A DNA stretch of 64,000 bases from Gnetum montanum (GCA_015680685.1 MNCI01006839.1:237880-301879); one strand, 5' to 3'. Shown: positions 33,430-45,157, counted from the first letter of the stretch. Translations and numbers: made by a program. The notes: generated from the sequence alone by a model not told the origin.

Positions 33430-36110
33430 CTGAGGTTGAATGATATCATGCCTCCATCTACAAATACATGCATGAACCACTAGTTCACGAGAAGGAGAAG
33501 GAAGAAGAGCTTAGATATCCTAATCCAAAATTCATAGAACCTACTCTAAAAAGACATCCACCTAGAAGTTAATTAAGAGGTAGGTAGTCACATTCTTGAT
33601 CTTAAGTGGCTGAACAAGTGCCAAAAGAGCTCATAGAGGATGATGGTGAGGAATCAAATGATGTACAAGAGGATATGACTGCACATGCATCTGGTAGCGA
33701 TTGATCCATGAGAAGAAAAATTACCATCAAGTCCTTGATCTTGGTCCTTCTAAGCTCAATATGCTACTATAGTGGATGAATTTCTATGATTATCTAATCC
33801 AATCCTTTTGTCTAGAATAGGCATGAGGTAGAAGAGTTTTGCCAAAACCTTACAATAGTTGGTATGATGACCTTTGTTGGTGAAAATTCATTGTCTATTT
33901 TGCCATGGATAATCTCTAAAGTTACCAAATTTCCAAATGAGCTTACCAACAAATTTTGACCATGGATCCAAAAGACTAAACTCAAGCTTGGGTCAGAATT
34001 TTTTTTTCAAGCCCATTAACATGGACAAAGTAGAGGTGAAGATGTCTAAATTTCTCCTAATTTACAATGCTATGTATTAAATTATCATGCATAATTTTTG
34101 CTCACTAACAACCATTGGGTATCTCTACTTGGGGAGGGGAGAGGGGGGTATGGGGATGGCCTAAAAATTGTGGCAATGATGAGAGGAAAGCTTATCATCA
34201 CCATCACTTATTTTCTCTACAAGGCCTTGATCTAGAAGATCAAAGATGTCGCCTAAGATAAGAAGAAGGTTTATATGCCTTTACAAAATTAATCAGAAAA
34301 TTCTATGAATTGGTAGGAATAGTAGATCATGTGGGAAGGCCTTCAACAACTACAGGATTTATAGACTAGGAGAACATACTAGTGGTGACACCAAGGTGAC
34401 ATCCATAGGTTGTTGGGATTGTACCCAATTCAAATGATGATATGCCTTCTATAGATGTATCTTGCATCTATCCTTCAGAATAACTCCACTAACACCAAAC
34501 AAGAACACCATCCATATCTCATATATCTTATCATATACAAGTGTGATAGCCTAGTGGATCCATCTCTCTACCTCCTAGTTTCAACATCTAGCAATGCCAA
34601 GAACCTCTTCCTAGTGATAGTTTTTGACCTATTATGCATGTTAAAGCTGAGGGATAGGTTGTCATAATTTACATCAAGGATTCACTAGGCCTTAGCAACA
34701 ACTTCTTGGACATGATGGGAGACATTATGGATGGTGAGGTTATAAGGAAGATCTCTTTTAGTTTTTTTCTTCCGTACTAGGAGATCCACCCATGGTCCAT
34801 CATGATACTCCTATTTAGTCATAAATTCATATTCCTTCACAAAGTATTTCCTCTTTACATCGATTGAGATGCAACATGCATACTGTCTAACATGTAGCAA
34901 AAGTCCTTAGGTACCTACTAATCAACCTAGATCTAGCCATTAGAAATAAGCAAATACTTCATCCAAGTGCTAAGTTTTTGTTGAGGAACATTAACAGTAC
35001 AGTGGAAACTAAACTAATTAAGGCACAGGCTAAGTTAGAAACCATAAATGTTGCTAGAGCTTTCTAAGGGAGTTCCTAACAATTCAAGCAGAGGTATGAT
35101 GGTTGCAAGAGGTATGATAGTTGTAAGAATAACTAGAACATATTACATCATTAGTATCAACACCTTTCACGATCACTCCAGAGGTGCAAATTAAGCACCT
35201 ACAAGCTAAGTTATTTTAGGCATGTCAAGTTGGTGAAGAAGCCTTGTTTATGAAGGATGGTTTGGAGTAACAAATTAGAATGCTAAAGCATTAGTACCAA
35301 GAGTGGAAAGGATGAGCCAAAAGAAAGAGAAGCAAGTACTCTTCCTTTTTTAGCAAATACAAAGGTTAGAGGATGAGAGTCAAATCATGATCTAATTTTG
35401 GAACAAATCTCTTTATATAGAAAAGAGTGCTAGAACTTGTGGCAAGAGATGACAAATAAGACTACCAAGGAAACCTGTGAACTTAAGAAGATTCATCCAA
35501 TTGAAAAAAGAACTTGGGATGTTAAGGTATGTATATTGCATAAACTTGTGGCTTTGGTTATAGAATGAGTAACCACAAAGAGACATGAGATAAATTAGAA
35601 ATTGAACACCTTGCAGGTTAAACTCTGACAAATGGTTGTAAGTGAGCTAACCTTACAAGAGAAGCTAGACCTGTTGGAGAACATGTACATCCTTGACCAT
35701 GAAGCAGCTATTGTAGTCCTTGAGTGAAGTCTCAAGGTGGTAGAAGAGGATGTCCAAGTAGAATGAAGGAGGTATCTTTATATGTTTCAAACTTTTCCAA
35801 GTTAACTATGCATGGAGCTAGAGGAGAAACTTCATCGAGTGTTGGTGAAGTTGGATGTGGCCCAGTGCAAGCTCTTGTAGGTAAGGAGAAGTTACAAGCA
35901 CTTCCAACAAAATGCTAAGGAATGACATCAAGTACTTTTGCAAGATCATGGACTAATTCATGAACAAAATTAGCAACTCCAAGCAAGGGAAATGGAACTT
36001 GAGATCTAGCTTTAGAGACGTTACATGTCTACACCTAGCTCTTTAGGATTCTATCCATATCAAGTAAGAAAGTCAAGGGACTTACTCTCTCATCCACCAC
36101 CCCTTGGCAC
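33430..36110 (+). pseudogene. Decayed second ORF with C-terminal coiled coil, unknown function
   Basis: Plus-strand pieces include NPKFIEPTLKRHPP (about 33525), VEEFCQNLTIVGMMTFVGEN (about 33830), the open frame 34455-34667 (CDSLVDPSLYLLVSTSSNAK) and a long charged helix-rich part. The helical part includes ELTLQEKLDLLENMYILDHE at about 35640, MELEEKLHRVLVKLDVAQCK near 35815, and QNAKE, HQVLLQDHGLIHEQN and QAREMELEI to 36010. It ends about 150 bases before the 3' LTR. No enzymatic motif is visible. Its position and helical tail mirror the 22310-23115 ORF. Confidence 0.45.
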
Positions 36111-36267
36111 TTCTCAATGAGGTGGCTAGTATTATATTAATAGTCATGTTCTGTACATTTGTACAAGTTGTGTTTCTCCGCATTGATCATGTCATGTATT
36201 TGGTTCTAATTTTATGCCTTGAATGTTCAAGCTATGGGGCTAGCTTTACTTAGTCATGAAGGAATGA

Positions 36268-37505
36268 TGAGTCATCTAGTGATGTTTGTAAGTTGATTGT
36301 AAGCCCTAGACTCAAGAATTATTTTACATCCTATGTTTGTGATTTTTATGCACATGGCTAAGGTTTCTACCTCCCAAGTTTGCATCATAGCCTCCCATAT
36401 CATACTTCTAGGTTTGGTGCATGTTTTGGGTTTTCTAGAGAATGTCTAACTTTATTTGAGAACCTTAAGAACTTTTTAACATGTTCCCTGATATTCAGAC
36501 TCTTATCCAGAACTGGTGAGTGAAGTATGTTGAGGACAAAGTGCACTAACTACCATGCATTAGTGCACCTCCTACATCAACACAGGGGTGCTAACACATC
36601 CTCCTAGTAGGCCTAGTTTGACTCTTTTGTATCCAGGTTACCTTTGATGTGTTTTTGGATTTCCTAGGCTGCTTTGACAGACCTTTGTTAAAGCCTCGAC
36701 TCTAGCAAACCCCTGTTGTTATGTTACAAAAACTATAAATACACAAGATAAGCTCTCACACTAAACAATTCATTCATAGCATTTCTATTTGACTTTTGGC
36801 ATTTGATTTTATGTAAATAGCTCTTCCTCCCTTGGGTAAGTTGATTTTCTTTCTTATCTTGTGTGTGTTTTGAGTTATCGCTTTCATAAGTGCAGTTAGA
36901 CTATTAGAGTGCTACCTTGCTAATGTAGCCTAGAATTATTTAGTCAATGTAGAGTCCAATATTTATACAATGAATAAAGCCCATGGTTTTCCCTTATTCT
37001 ACCATTGATGCTATAAACATTATAAATAATAAAAATATTTATTTAATTTCTGTATGATTAAACTATGACAATTTTTTCTGTATCCAAGAAGCTCACAACT
37101 ATATGGCATGGTGTTGGGCCATAAAGGTTGTAACTAAGAGATATTTTCATTGCATTTCATGTGTGGTGTTGCACCTGTCTCTAAGAGGGATTACAACACA
37201 AGCATTATACCTCTCCCCAAGAGGGATTTCAATGTGTGCATCTATGTTTACTTTATTCTTTATAAATATAAAATTCATAAAAATTATAAAACATAAAATT
37301 ATAAATATTTTCTCTCTCTCACTATGGCAACAAAGGTTTTATTTGTACTATATGTATTATAATCTCTTTTATATTTCTTGAAGGCAACAATATACACAAG
37401 TGCTTTTTGTAATTCACTCAACATCGTCTTTGAAGCTTATGACTAAATCACACTATGATTTGAATGATAAATTCAATTGGTCCAAAACTGGTGAAACCCC
37501 TATCA
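36268..37505 (+). repeat. 3' LTR (copy C)
   Basis: It aligns with copy B over its full length and with copy A including the internal bases just before the LTR (aagctatggggctagctt). A TATA box (ctataaata) lies at 36733-36741. It ends cctatca at 37505 and directly abuts the truncated Copia element. Confidence 0.75.
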
Positions 37506-38395
37506 ATAAATCCACATTCTTTCTCTAAAGATGACATCTTGACTATAAATAACCCTTTCAGTTTCTAAGTTATACAACTTGTAAGATTTGACATCATGTC
37601 CATAGACAAGCAAAATACATTTGACAAACTTAGAGTCTAATTTGGACCTATCAAATTTTTGAACATGTACATAGACTTCACAATCAAAAATCTTCAAATA
37701 ATTTAAATTAATGGATTTACCACTCCAAACTTCCTCTATAATTTTTCCACCAAGTGTTGATGAAGAAGATCGATTAATAAGATAACAAGTAGTTATTACT
37801 GCTTCATCCCAAAAATACTTGTCAAGGCCAAATTCACTAAGCATATATCTGCCATGTTCCATCAATGTTTGATTAAAGCACTCTACTACTCCATTATGTT
37901 CAGGAGTTTCTAACATAGTTTTTTACATTTGAATACCTTATTATTTACAAAAAGAACATTAAACTTATTAGATCAAAATTCACCACCATTATCAGTTTTA
38001 AGAATTTTGATTTTCTTCCTAGAATAATTCTCAACAAGAGCTTTAAATTCTTTAAATTTCCCAAATATCTCAAATTTATGTCTTAAAAAATAAATCCAAC
38101 TCTCTTGAGAATAATCATCAATAAAAGAAACATAATACATAGCACCTCCAACAGAACTTGTTTTAATATCTTTAGCTAGTTTACATACATCACTATGTAT
38201 TAGTTTTAATATTTGAAAAGATTTAGCATTACTTTTCTGAAAACTATGAGACCTTTGTTTACTATATAGACGATGATAACTAAAGTCTAAGGAAACTTTT
38301 GAAAGCTTAAATTTACCTTGTTTATAAAGTTTCTTAAGCCCTTTTTTCCCAAGATGTATCATTCTTTTATACCACAAATCAATACTTGAATTCAA
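37503..38395 (-). pseudogene. Copia integrase fragment
   Basis: The first frame (38395-37973) has the H-rich pre-integrase start (DLWYKRMIHLGKKGL), then LIHSDVC (first catalytic Asp), FIDDYSQESWIYFLRHK, and ILKTDNGGEF (second catalytic Asp). The second frame (37916-37503) carries TPEHNGVVECFNQTLMEHGR, whose Glu completes the D-D-E triad, then WDEAVITTCYLINR. All three acidic residues survive, but a gap of about 57 bases with stops separates the frames. Integrase inserts element cDNA in the nucleus. Confidence 0.88.
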
Positions 38396-39064
38396 ATCAA
38401 CAATGGCTTTTTGTTTTATGTCTTAGCTTGTAATTTATACAACTTGCCTATTTGTATTCCAGAGGCCAAAGAAGATGGACCATATAGTATTCAACATTTT
38501 CTACCTCTAAAGATAATAGTTAATTTTGCATCATCTAATTCACTTACAGATAAAATGTTTTTAGTGAGTGTTGGAACATGATATACATTGGGAATAGATT
38601 TATTTGTTCTATTATTAAACTGAATCTTAACTTTTCAATAACCTACAACTTTGCATAAACTATCATTTACCAACTTACCATTCTAACATTAAAAGATGTA
38701 TACTCACTAAACCAATTAACATGTAAAGTACAATGATGAGATGCACGTGAGTCAACGAACCATGAATACATATCAACATTATCAGAAGAGAACACAACAT
38801 ACAAATCTCCCTCTCAAGTAGAAGAGGCTTTATCATTTCTTGATATATTATTTTTCTGTAGAGTTGCGCTTTTTAGGGGGGGCTTTACCATCTTTCTATA
38901 TATGACCAATTTTACTACAATTCCAACATTTAGATGCCCTCTTTACAAATTTTTGACACTTAAATTAAGGCCTCTTAAAAAATGTTTCACTTTGCATCAT
39001 TTTTAACAAACAATACATCATTTTGAGGAGTAGAAGTTTTCCTTGTTGCTTCCTTACACAATAA

Positions 39065-39268
39065 CTAGCCAATAATATTATTACTTACAACCATCATAAA
39101 GGTGGTCCATGATTTTGGAACTATGCTTAGATATGTGATGCATTGATCTTCTCCATCCATTTTCATCCCAATAGATTGCAAGTGATGACCAAACATATTG
39201 AAGATGTTTAGGTTAATAGTAATATATCTACCTTCAACTATTTTACATTCATATAATTGTTTCTTCAA
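39065..39268 (-). pseudogene. Copia gag (UBN2-type) fragment
   Basis: The frame encodes KKQLYECKIVEGRYITINLN, IFNMFGHHLQSIGMKMDGED and YLSIVPKSWTTFMMVVS. This is the helical core of Copia gag, where functional proteins have a similar LPxSW segment. It is a fragment, with decayed flanks to 39560. Confidence 0.75.
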
Positions 39269-39635
39269 AAATAGCTTATTAGTTAGGTACTTTGTTTAAT
39301 ATAAAACTTGCAGTTTATCCCATAAATCTTTAGCAGAAGAAACATTGGAAACATTAAGCAATATGAAATCTAAAAGACATAAACAAATTGTACTTATCGC
39401 ATTCAAGTTTAATTTTTTCCATTCTTCATTGGACATTGTATTTGGATTCAATCCCGAAATTGCATTGTGCTAGTCTTTTTTAATCAAGAGATCCTCCACG
39501 TTGATTTTCCATAGTTTATTATTAGATCCATTGAATTTTTCAATCTTAATCTTGGTTGAAGAGTTGGTCATGATTCCCTTACAAACACTTGGAATAAATA
39601 GTCATTTTGTGTGGAACCTAGCTTTGATACCAATT

Positions 39636-40250
39636 TGTTATTCCCAGTCATATCCACACAATGAAATAAAATAAAGAATAATGCAAAACATTGATAAGAA
39701 AATTAAAAAGATACAAAGTTACCAAGGGGAAACCTTCAAGGTGAAAAAAATCCTAGCATAAATCAGTTCCTAGACCATTAGTAATAGCACAACTTTAATA
39801 TTAAAGCATAGAGAGAGTTACAAAATAAAATGGAGGATTGCAGCTTATGCATTAATGATGAATGCATCAAGGATGTTTACTTGGGTTCCTTCTATATTGT
39901 TTTGGGTTCTAAAAATAAACCCATAAATCAAAGGATGAGGACAAATATTTTTGGTATAGGAAACTATCAAAAGAAACATGAAAAGCATGGATAGAAAATA
40001 ACAATGGTAGGAAATATTAGCAAGAAATATTGGTGGAGAAAATCAAGAAAGATTTTCCTTCAACCACCTTACATAGTAAAAGTAAAATAAAATATATTAA
40101 AGGCATTTTAGTAGAAAAATTAGTAATAAATATATAAAGATTAAAATTCAAAACCAAGAAATTATATAATGTAAACAATTCACATAAATGGATGGTAACA
40201 TTACAAATGTTGTAAAATTAATGGTAACATTACGAATACTGTAAAAGACA
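39636..40250 (-). repeat. 5' LTR of the truncated Copia element
   Basis: In element orientation the LTR ends ...GGGAATAACA at 39636, directly before the AAT and tRNA-Met primer site. The outer end is not resolved. The sequence to about 40250 is non-coding and precedes a LINE remnant. Confidence 0.5.
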
Positions 40251-40264
40251 ATTGAAGTCAAATT

Positions 40265-40765
40265 GATAAAATGATAAAAGGCTAGCAGTGTTCTTTGTGA
40301 TAAAAAAATTTGCTACAAGATTGAACAAAAAGTTATATAGAATCAATATTAGACCTATGATTTTATATGGTACATAATATAATCAAGAAGCTTCAAGTTC
40401 AACGCATTCAACAAAGATGTAAATGTGCGAGTGAGTGTTCAAAATTTCTAGAAAAGATAAAATCAACAATTCTCTTATAAAGGGAATTTTGGTGGTAGCA
40501 TCTTGAAAAGACTAAGAAAAAGCATCTTAAATATTTTGATCATGCGTAGGTAAGACTAGAGAGTGCACCTATTAAAAGAGTTCTTAATTGAGGTAGAGGG
40601 AAAACAAAAAGCATTACTAATTATACTTAATATGCAAGAATAAGAGAAAATATCCGAGATCTAGGAATCAATATTAATTTAACTCTTATAAGAGGTAAAT
40701 GATAGAACAAATTCATGCATATAATTAAGATAAGGCTAGGATTATGGTGATTTAAAATTTGTTGA
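40265..40765 (+). mobile_element. Degenerate LINE 3' end (RTE-like)
   Basis: Reading through stops gives INIRPMILYGT, followed by QRCKC-type and DKINNSLIK-type pieces and then RGRGKTKSI with ARIRENIRDLGIN. This corresponds to the region after the reverse-transcriptase palm in RTE-clade LINEs (family patterns: RPALLYGSE; RGRGRPKKTW). It is heavily mutated, and no ends or poly(A) were identified. Confidence 0.5.
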
Positions 40766-41840
40766 AATGATCATTAAGAGAAAAGTTCAGATAACTTGCA
40801 AAGTTTTTCTAATCTCACAACACTATGGATAAGGCTAACCACTAATTACATTTCACATGCACCTATAATTTAGAAAACAGTTATATTATTACCGGAAAAA
40901 ATAGACTATTTAACTTATGAATGTTGATTTTTTGCAAATCTTATAACAATATCCTTAAAGTAAATGTAAAATATTATTGAATTAAGAATGATGATTTCTT
41001 GCAAATCTTATAACTATATCATTAAAGTAAGGTAAAATATTATTTCAAGTTACCCATTGATGCCCCTTAAATTAAGGGTTTAAACATTTGGCTACAATTA
41101 TTAGTACACACATACCATTAGTTCAATTAAGATAACACCAAGAAAACTTTTAACCTTCATCAACCCCTAATAAATATTTGTTAACTCTTTTGATATGTTC
41201 CATATAAATAATATGAATAATTCATCGTGCCATATATACATGACTATGCAAAGAGATTACCCTTCAACACCAAAATGCAAAATTGCTTGTCTTTCAATTG
41301 TGCACATGCAAACCATATCTTCATAAGGTACTTTTCTATAGTTGCAAACTTACATTAATGAAGCAAATCTGCTGCATGCCCCCCACCCTGATGTATGTGT
41401 AAAAAGAGTGGAAGTGTATTTAAGAAAAAAGATAATTTATGTTTATTTTTTAAAATATCATTTGTAATGATTAATATTTTAAAAAATCTTTAAAATATTA
41501 TTGTATGTAAATTTTCAGCAAACATCGAAACTAAAATGTCATGCTACTAAATAAAATGTCATTAAAAATTTTAAAAAGTTAACTGGGCAGAAATTAGGAT
41601 GTGAGAGAAAATAAGCTGCTACCAAAACATACGAGTAGAATGGATAAATTTGATACCAGCTGGAAATTATAATTTTAACCAGGCAAAATTTTAAGTTTCA
41701 TTTATTGTATTTCACGTTTTTGTTTTTCATGCACCATGTCATAAATCATTGTACAAAGCCTATGTATTCTCCTTGATTTGGAGTAACACATGATGGTACA
41801 TTCTGTTTCCTTCCGGAAGGATTGTTTTCAGCAGTGACAT
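40766..41840. other. AT-rich intergenic sequence with a 67-bp tandem duplication
   Basis: Units 40919-40985 and 40986-41052 (gaatg(t/a)tgattt... ttgcaaatcttataac) repeat head-to-tail. Elsewhere no frames are seen. On the minus strand this is the region just beyond the 3' end of the CobW gene. Confidence 0.6.
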
Positions 41841-42179
41841 TTTATTTAGAGTTGATTAAGTCTGTAAGCTGTCTTAAATGATCACCTTAATTTAATGCAC
41901 TGAAGGCAACGATGATGATGCTGTCTACTTAATAAATAATCCCATAACTAAAATCTCATAATGGAATGAAAATTAAATAAATTATAATGTCATGTGTTGT
42001 CTATTTACAAGATAACTATCATAGAGACGCCTGGCGCCTAAAGAAGAGAGCACATAATAATTTGCAACACGCATCCATAAAGCCATACATGGGCAGAGTG
42101 TTTCCAGACTAGTTGCAAATAAAAGGGTATCTTTGAATACACACAACCACTCTCTGCTTCAAGTAAATATGGTGCTGAG
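41841..42179 (-). other. Probable 3' untranslated region of the CobW gene
   Basis: This follows the CobW stop codon on the minus strand. An AATAAA signal reads at 41846-41841, about 335 bases after the stop, a usual distance for a plant 3' UTR. Assignment is by position only. Confidence 0.45.
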
Positions 42180-42323
42180 TTATCTTTTTAACAAGCATTT
42201 CCTGAATCCTTTATTCAAGGCAGCTTCATCGAGATTTTTCCCAATAAAAACAATTTTGTTTGTTCTTTTCTCCTCTGGGCCCCATGGTCTATCAGGGGAA
42301 CCATGAAACAGCTCATGCACACC
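42180..42323 (-). CDS. CobW-domain GTPase (ZNG1/CBWD-like), last exon
   Basis: The acceptor TTTGCAG precedes an exon of 47 codons plus TAA. It starts GVHELFHGSPDRPWGPEEKR and continues TNKIVFIGKNLDEAALNKGF. This is the end of the CobW C-terminal domain of plant COBW-domain GTPases, whose signature is NK-[IL]-VFIGKNLD. Members of this family hydrolyse GTP and deliver metal ions; ZNG1-type proteins supply zinc to methionine aminopeptidase. Length and ending fit plant homologues. It joins in phase 0 to the exon at 53366-53470. No frameshift or stop is seen, in contrast to everything around it. Confidence 0.9.
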   Translation of the reverse strand, partial: GVHELFHGSPDRPWGPEEKRTNKIVFIGKNLDEAALNKGFRKCLLKR

Positions 42324-42479
42324 CTGCAAACATTAGCAAATTTGACATCACCTAACAGTTTCACAAGGCAATACTAAAAACATGCAAGTAAAATGTTCTA
42401 ACAGAAAAAAAAAAAAGATCAAGTAAATTTATACAGCAGTTTCTAAAGAACATCAAATCTACTATTATGTTAATTGGAT

Positions 42480-45080
42480 TGTCGTGTCGCCAGCATTATG
42501 TTTTTCAGTACTGCCATTTTACTAAATCATATGCTTTAGAGAAATCCATGAAGCAAATAAAAACTCTTTTATTTTGCCCTTGTGTACAGTCAATAAGATA
42601 TTTCAATGTAATGAGGTGATCAACAGTAGAATGGTGATGTCTAAACCTAGCTTGTGATATTGCTCACAAGGTGTTTTCTTTTGTACATCTACCAACCTTC
42701 ATCTCAAGAATATTTCCCAAAACTGTGGCAAAAATATTATTGATTACAATTATCTTGTAATTATTTAAATCAGATCTATTCCCTTTTTTGAGGAGCAAAA
42801 TGTTTTTATTAATACACCATTCTTTATCTAAACCACCATAGAGAGCATAGTTTAGGTTTTTCCATACTACCTCCCCTACTAACAGTCCTCTCCAAGACAA
42901 CATTTCTCCAAATAGTCCTATTGCATCTGCTACTTTACGTAAGGCTAGTCTTTTAATGCCCTGCACAGTATCTTCAAAGGATATGAATGAATTGCCACTA
43001 TTCTTCTGATCTCATATCAGCTCTCGCCATTGCCCTGTGAAAGAATTTTTGATAAAACTATCATATGTCAAAAAAGGAAGCAACTTCTAGAAATTTCTTG
43101 GATCTTCTTTGATCATGGGGAGAAGAGTGGTTTGTCTCTCTTTAATGAACTGTTTCTTTTTGCTGCAAATCAAAATTTTACAAAAACTAGTAGCTACTAG
43201 AGATTTTTGTGCTTTTACATTATGTCTAACTGCCATACATTCAGTATCAAACCAAGACTAGGATTGTGTAGTTTTTTTAGAAACATGTCATGTTGTTGCC
43301 ACTAAAATATCTGCAAGCTTTACATCAGGATTCCATCATTTCTAGATTTCCTCTTGGAACTCTAGCTTGACTGTGGCTGTAATACTACAAGACCCTGACT
43401 CTCGATTTTCTAGCATGCTATAGGTGGATCAAAAGACTAAAATAAAGTGGTCATCGATTAGATTCAATTAACTCATCACAAACCTCAAAATGCTTAATAG
43501 ACATCAAACTCTTGATATTAGTGAGCAAAAGATCTATACATGAGCAACCTTGTGGCCCTATGAAAGTGTAATAGCTAGAATTGGGAAAGTTGTTACAGCC
43601 ACTAAAAATAACCAAATTAAACCTTGACCCCAATCCAAAAGATGTCTACCTTTATGATTAAGCTGTGTGTCTTGAGAAAACCTTTTCACTTTGCATTATT
43701 ATCATAGTCTAAACAACCTTGTTGGTTCCAAAACCTGACAAGTATGTGTTCAAGCCCAATCCTAGCATTAAAATCCTCACAAATTTTTCCCCTTTGAGAA
43801 AAGCCAGCAATATCCATCCCAAGACGTTGAAAAGGAAAGTCCTCTAACAAATTTTCTTTATCATAAAAAAATGGCTTCTCGTGAAGCGAAATAGAAAAAA
43901 AACTAGGAAAAAAATAATCTAATGATGTGCAATGTGAATCCAAACATACAGCTTGTATTCGTCCACTTTTTCAATTGTTACATACTACTGTATGGAACTG
44001 CAAATCAACACAGCCAAACCACCAAAAGGTCTTCTGCATTCACCTTTTCTTATATAAGAAAATGAAAAACTCTAAAAACCTAGACATAACAAATCATTGG
44101 AGTTGTCCCCCTACCACATCTCAGTGATTCCAAAAATATCAAAATTATTGAAAAAAAGAAATACTATAGAAACTAATAATCTTATTTGCTACAAAGCCAT
44201 TAATGTTCAAAGAACCATAGTGCAAGGATTTCAATCCCTATTTAGCATCTTTAATAATTGCAAAATATTTGGCATTCAGATAAGAAATTTTTCTTCTCAC
44301 TTGTTTCACTTTCTTCCATTCTTCAACCTTTTGAGCGTAGTTTTCATGCGAAAGGTCTTCATTCAATTATTGTCTTTCACCTTTTTAGATTTCTTTGGTT
44401 ATTGCAAATCTTTACCCTTACCCTGACATCCTTAAATTTGATAATGATATGACAACTTCTTTCTCTTACTGACCTATTTTGGAAGCATCTAAAATGGGAG
44501 ATTCCTCAGTCAAATGCAGTGTTTCTTTAAGCAGCTTAGGAATTTCTTCAATTAGATTTTCCTTTCCATTTTTAAGCACTTCAACAAGGCACAAATTCAA
44601 TGTTTTTCTTTTCTCATTTTTCTTCTTCTTCCTTCAAAGTTTCTAAAATTATTACGCTCATGCCTTATGGGTTATGACTTTGGACCTACTCTTGCATAGA
44701 AGGAGTGCTGCCAATCTTTGTATCCAACACTTCAATTTTTTCAAGGACTTCTTGATGTTGATTCTCTAAATGATCTAGTAAAACTTTCATTTGCCCAATA
44801 AAACCCTCCATGAGGATTTCTAGGTATTTCAGTCTTGCAATCACCCTCTCCGACTCTGCTTGGAAGGTTCCCAAGCACTTCACTTTTTCTACCATCATTT
44901 CCCATTCCACTTTTGGGATCGTGATTGTTTCCATTTATCATTCCCATTTGCTTCCCCAGCAAAACAAGAAATATGAAATTTCAAACACTATTTTGTCTTT
45001 GTTTATTATTTTCTTCTTCTTTAGCATCCAAACACTACAAAACACTAAAAGATCTTCAAACCCTCGTCACCCTTTAAAGA
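42480..45080 (-). mobile_element. Non-LTR retrotransposon, minus copy (left arm of inverted pair)
   Basis: In element order: 5' leader (from about 45080), ORF1 start METITIPKVEWEMMVEKVKC (44934-44686, a coiled coil), AP-endonuclease (43943-43686 with GMDIAGFSQRGK and EDFNARIGLE; 43633-43451 with GCSCIDLLLTN), a linker (43440-43020), and the beginning of reverse transcriptase (42966-42664, LLLKKGNRSDLNNYKIIVIN, then FMDFSKAYD near 42550). It breaks off at about 42480 within reverse transcriptase. Many stops are present. The element copies itself by target-primed reverse transcription. Confidence 0.85.
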
Positions 45081-45092
45081 AGTGTGTGATGC

Positions 45093-45157
45093 TCTCTAGA
45101 ATCAAACCCATAACTTGAACACAAAAATTAATAGTCTTACCACTAGGCTAACACCTC
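45093..45157 (-). repeat. tRNA-like (SINE-head) sequence in the inverted-pair spacer
   Basis: On the minus strand it begins GGTGTTAGCCTAGTGGTAAG, matching the tRNA A box with 5' stem, and has GGGTTTGATTCTA, a B box with one change from GGTTCGATTC, some 35 bases on. It could be the RNA polymerase III promoter head of a tRNA-derived SINE or of a LINE 5' region. No cloverleaf anticodon arm can be drawn with confidence, so it is not called a tRNA. Confidence 0.5.

Larger units (their letters stand above)
28034..37505 (+). mobile_element. Old 9.5-kb Gypsy-type element with gag and 3' coiled-coil ORF, no pol
   Basis: Direct LTRs 28034-29256 and 36268-37505 enclose about 7 kb. After the left LTR, 29258-29275 (TGGCATTGTTGCTAGGAA) resembles the tRNA-Asp primer site with six differences, all transitions. 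Inside, broken plus-strand frames show a gag like that of the neighbouring element (about 29370-30780) and a second protein ending in a coiled coil (about 33430-36110). Between them lies an inverted insertion of foreign repeats (about 31430-32970). No reverse transcriptase or integrase motif was found. A target-site duplication is not evident. Confidence 0.7.
37503..39660 (-). mobile_element. Truncated Ty1/Copia element (gag to integrase)
   Basis: On the minus strand the order is: LTR end and primer site (TGGTATCAAAGC, 39632-39621, initiator-tRNA-Met type); gag (39268-39065, UBN2-like); a zinc knuckle near 38920 (CWNCSKIGH followed by a stop and loss of the last Cys); GAG-pre-integrase and integrase core (38395-37973); and the integrase remainder (37916-37503). 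The element stops within integrase where LTR copy C begins, so reverse transcriptase and RNase H are lost. Several frameshifts separate the blocks. Confidence 0.88.

Noticed and set aside
28029-37510. 5-bp target-site duplication for the 9.5-kb element
   Set aside because: The flanks (cataa on the left, ataaa on the right) do not match under the boundaries chosen; not claimed.
45093-45157. Functional tRNA gene
   Set aside because: A- and B-box-like sequences are present, but no complete cloverleaf with anticodon arm and acceptor stem pairing can be drawn; better seen as SINE-like.
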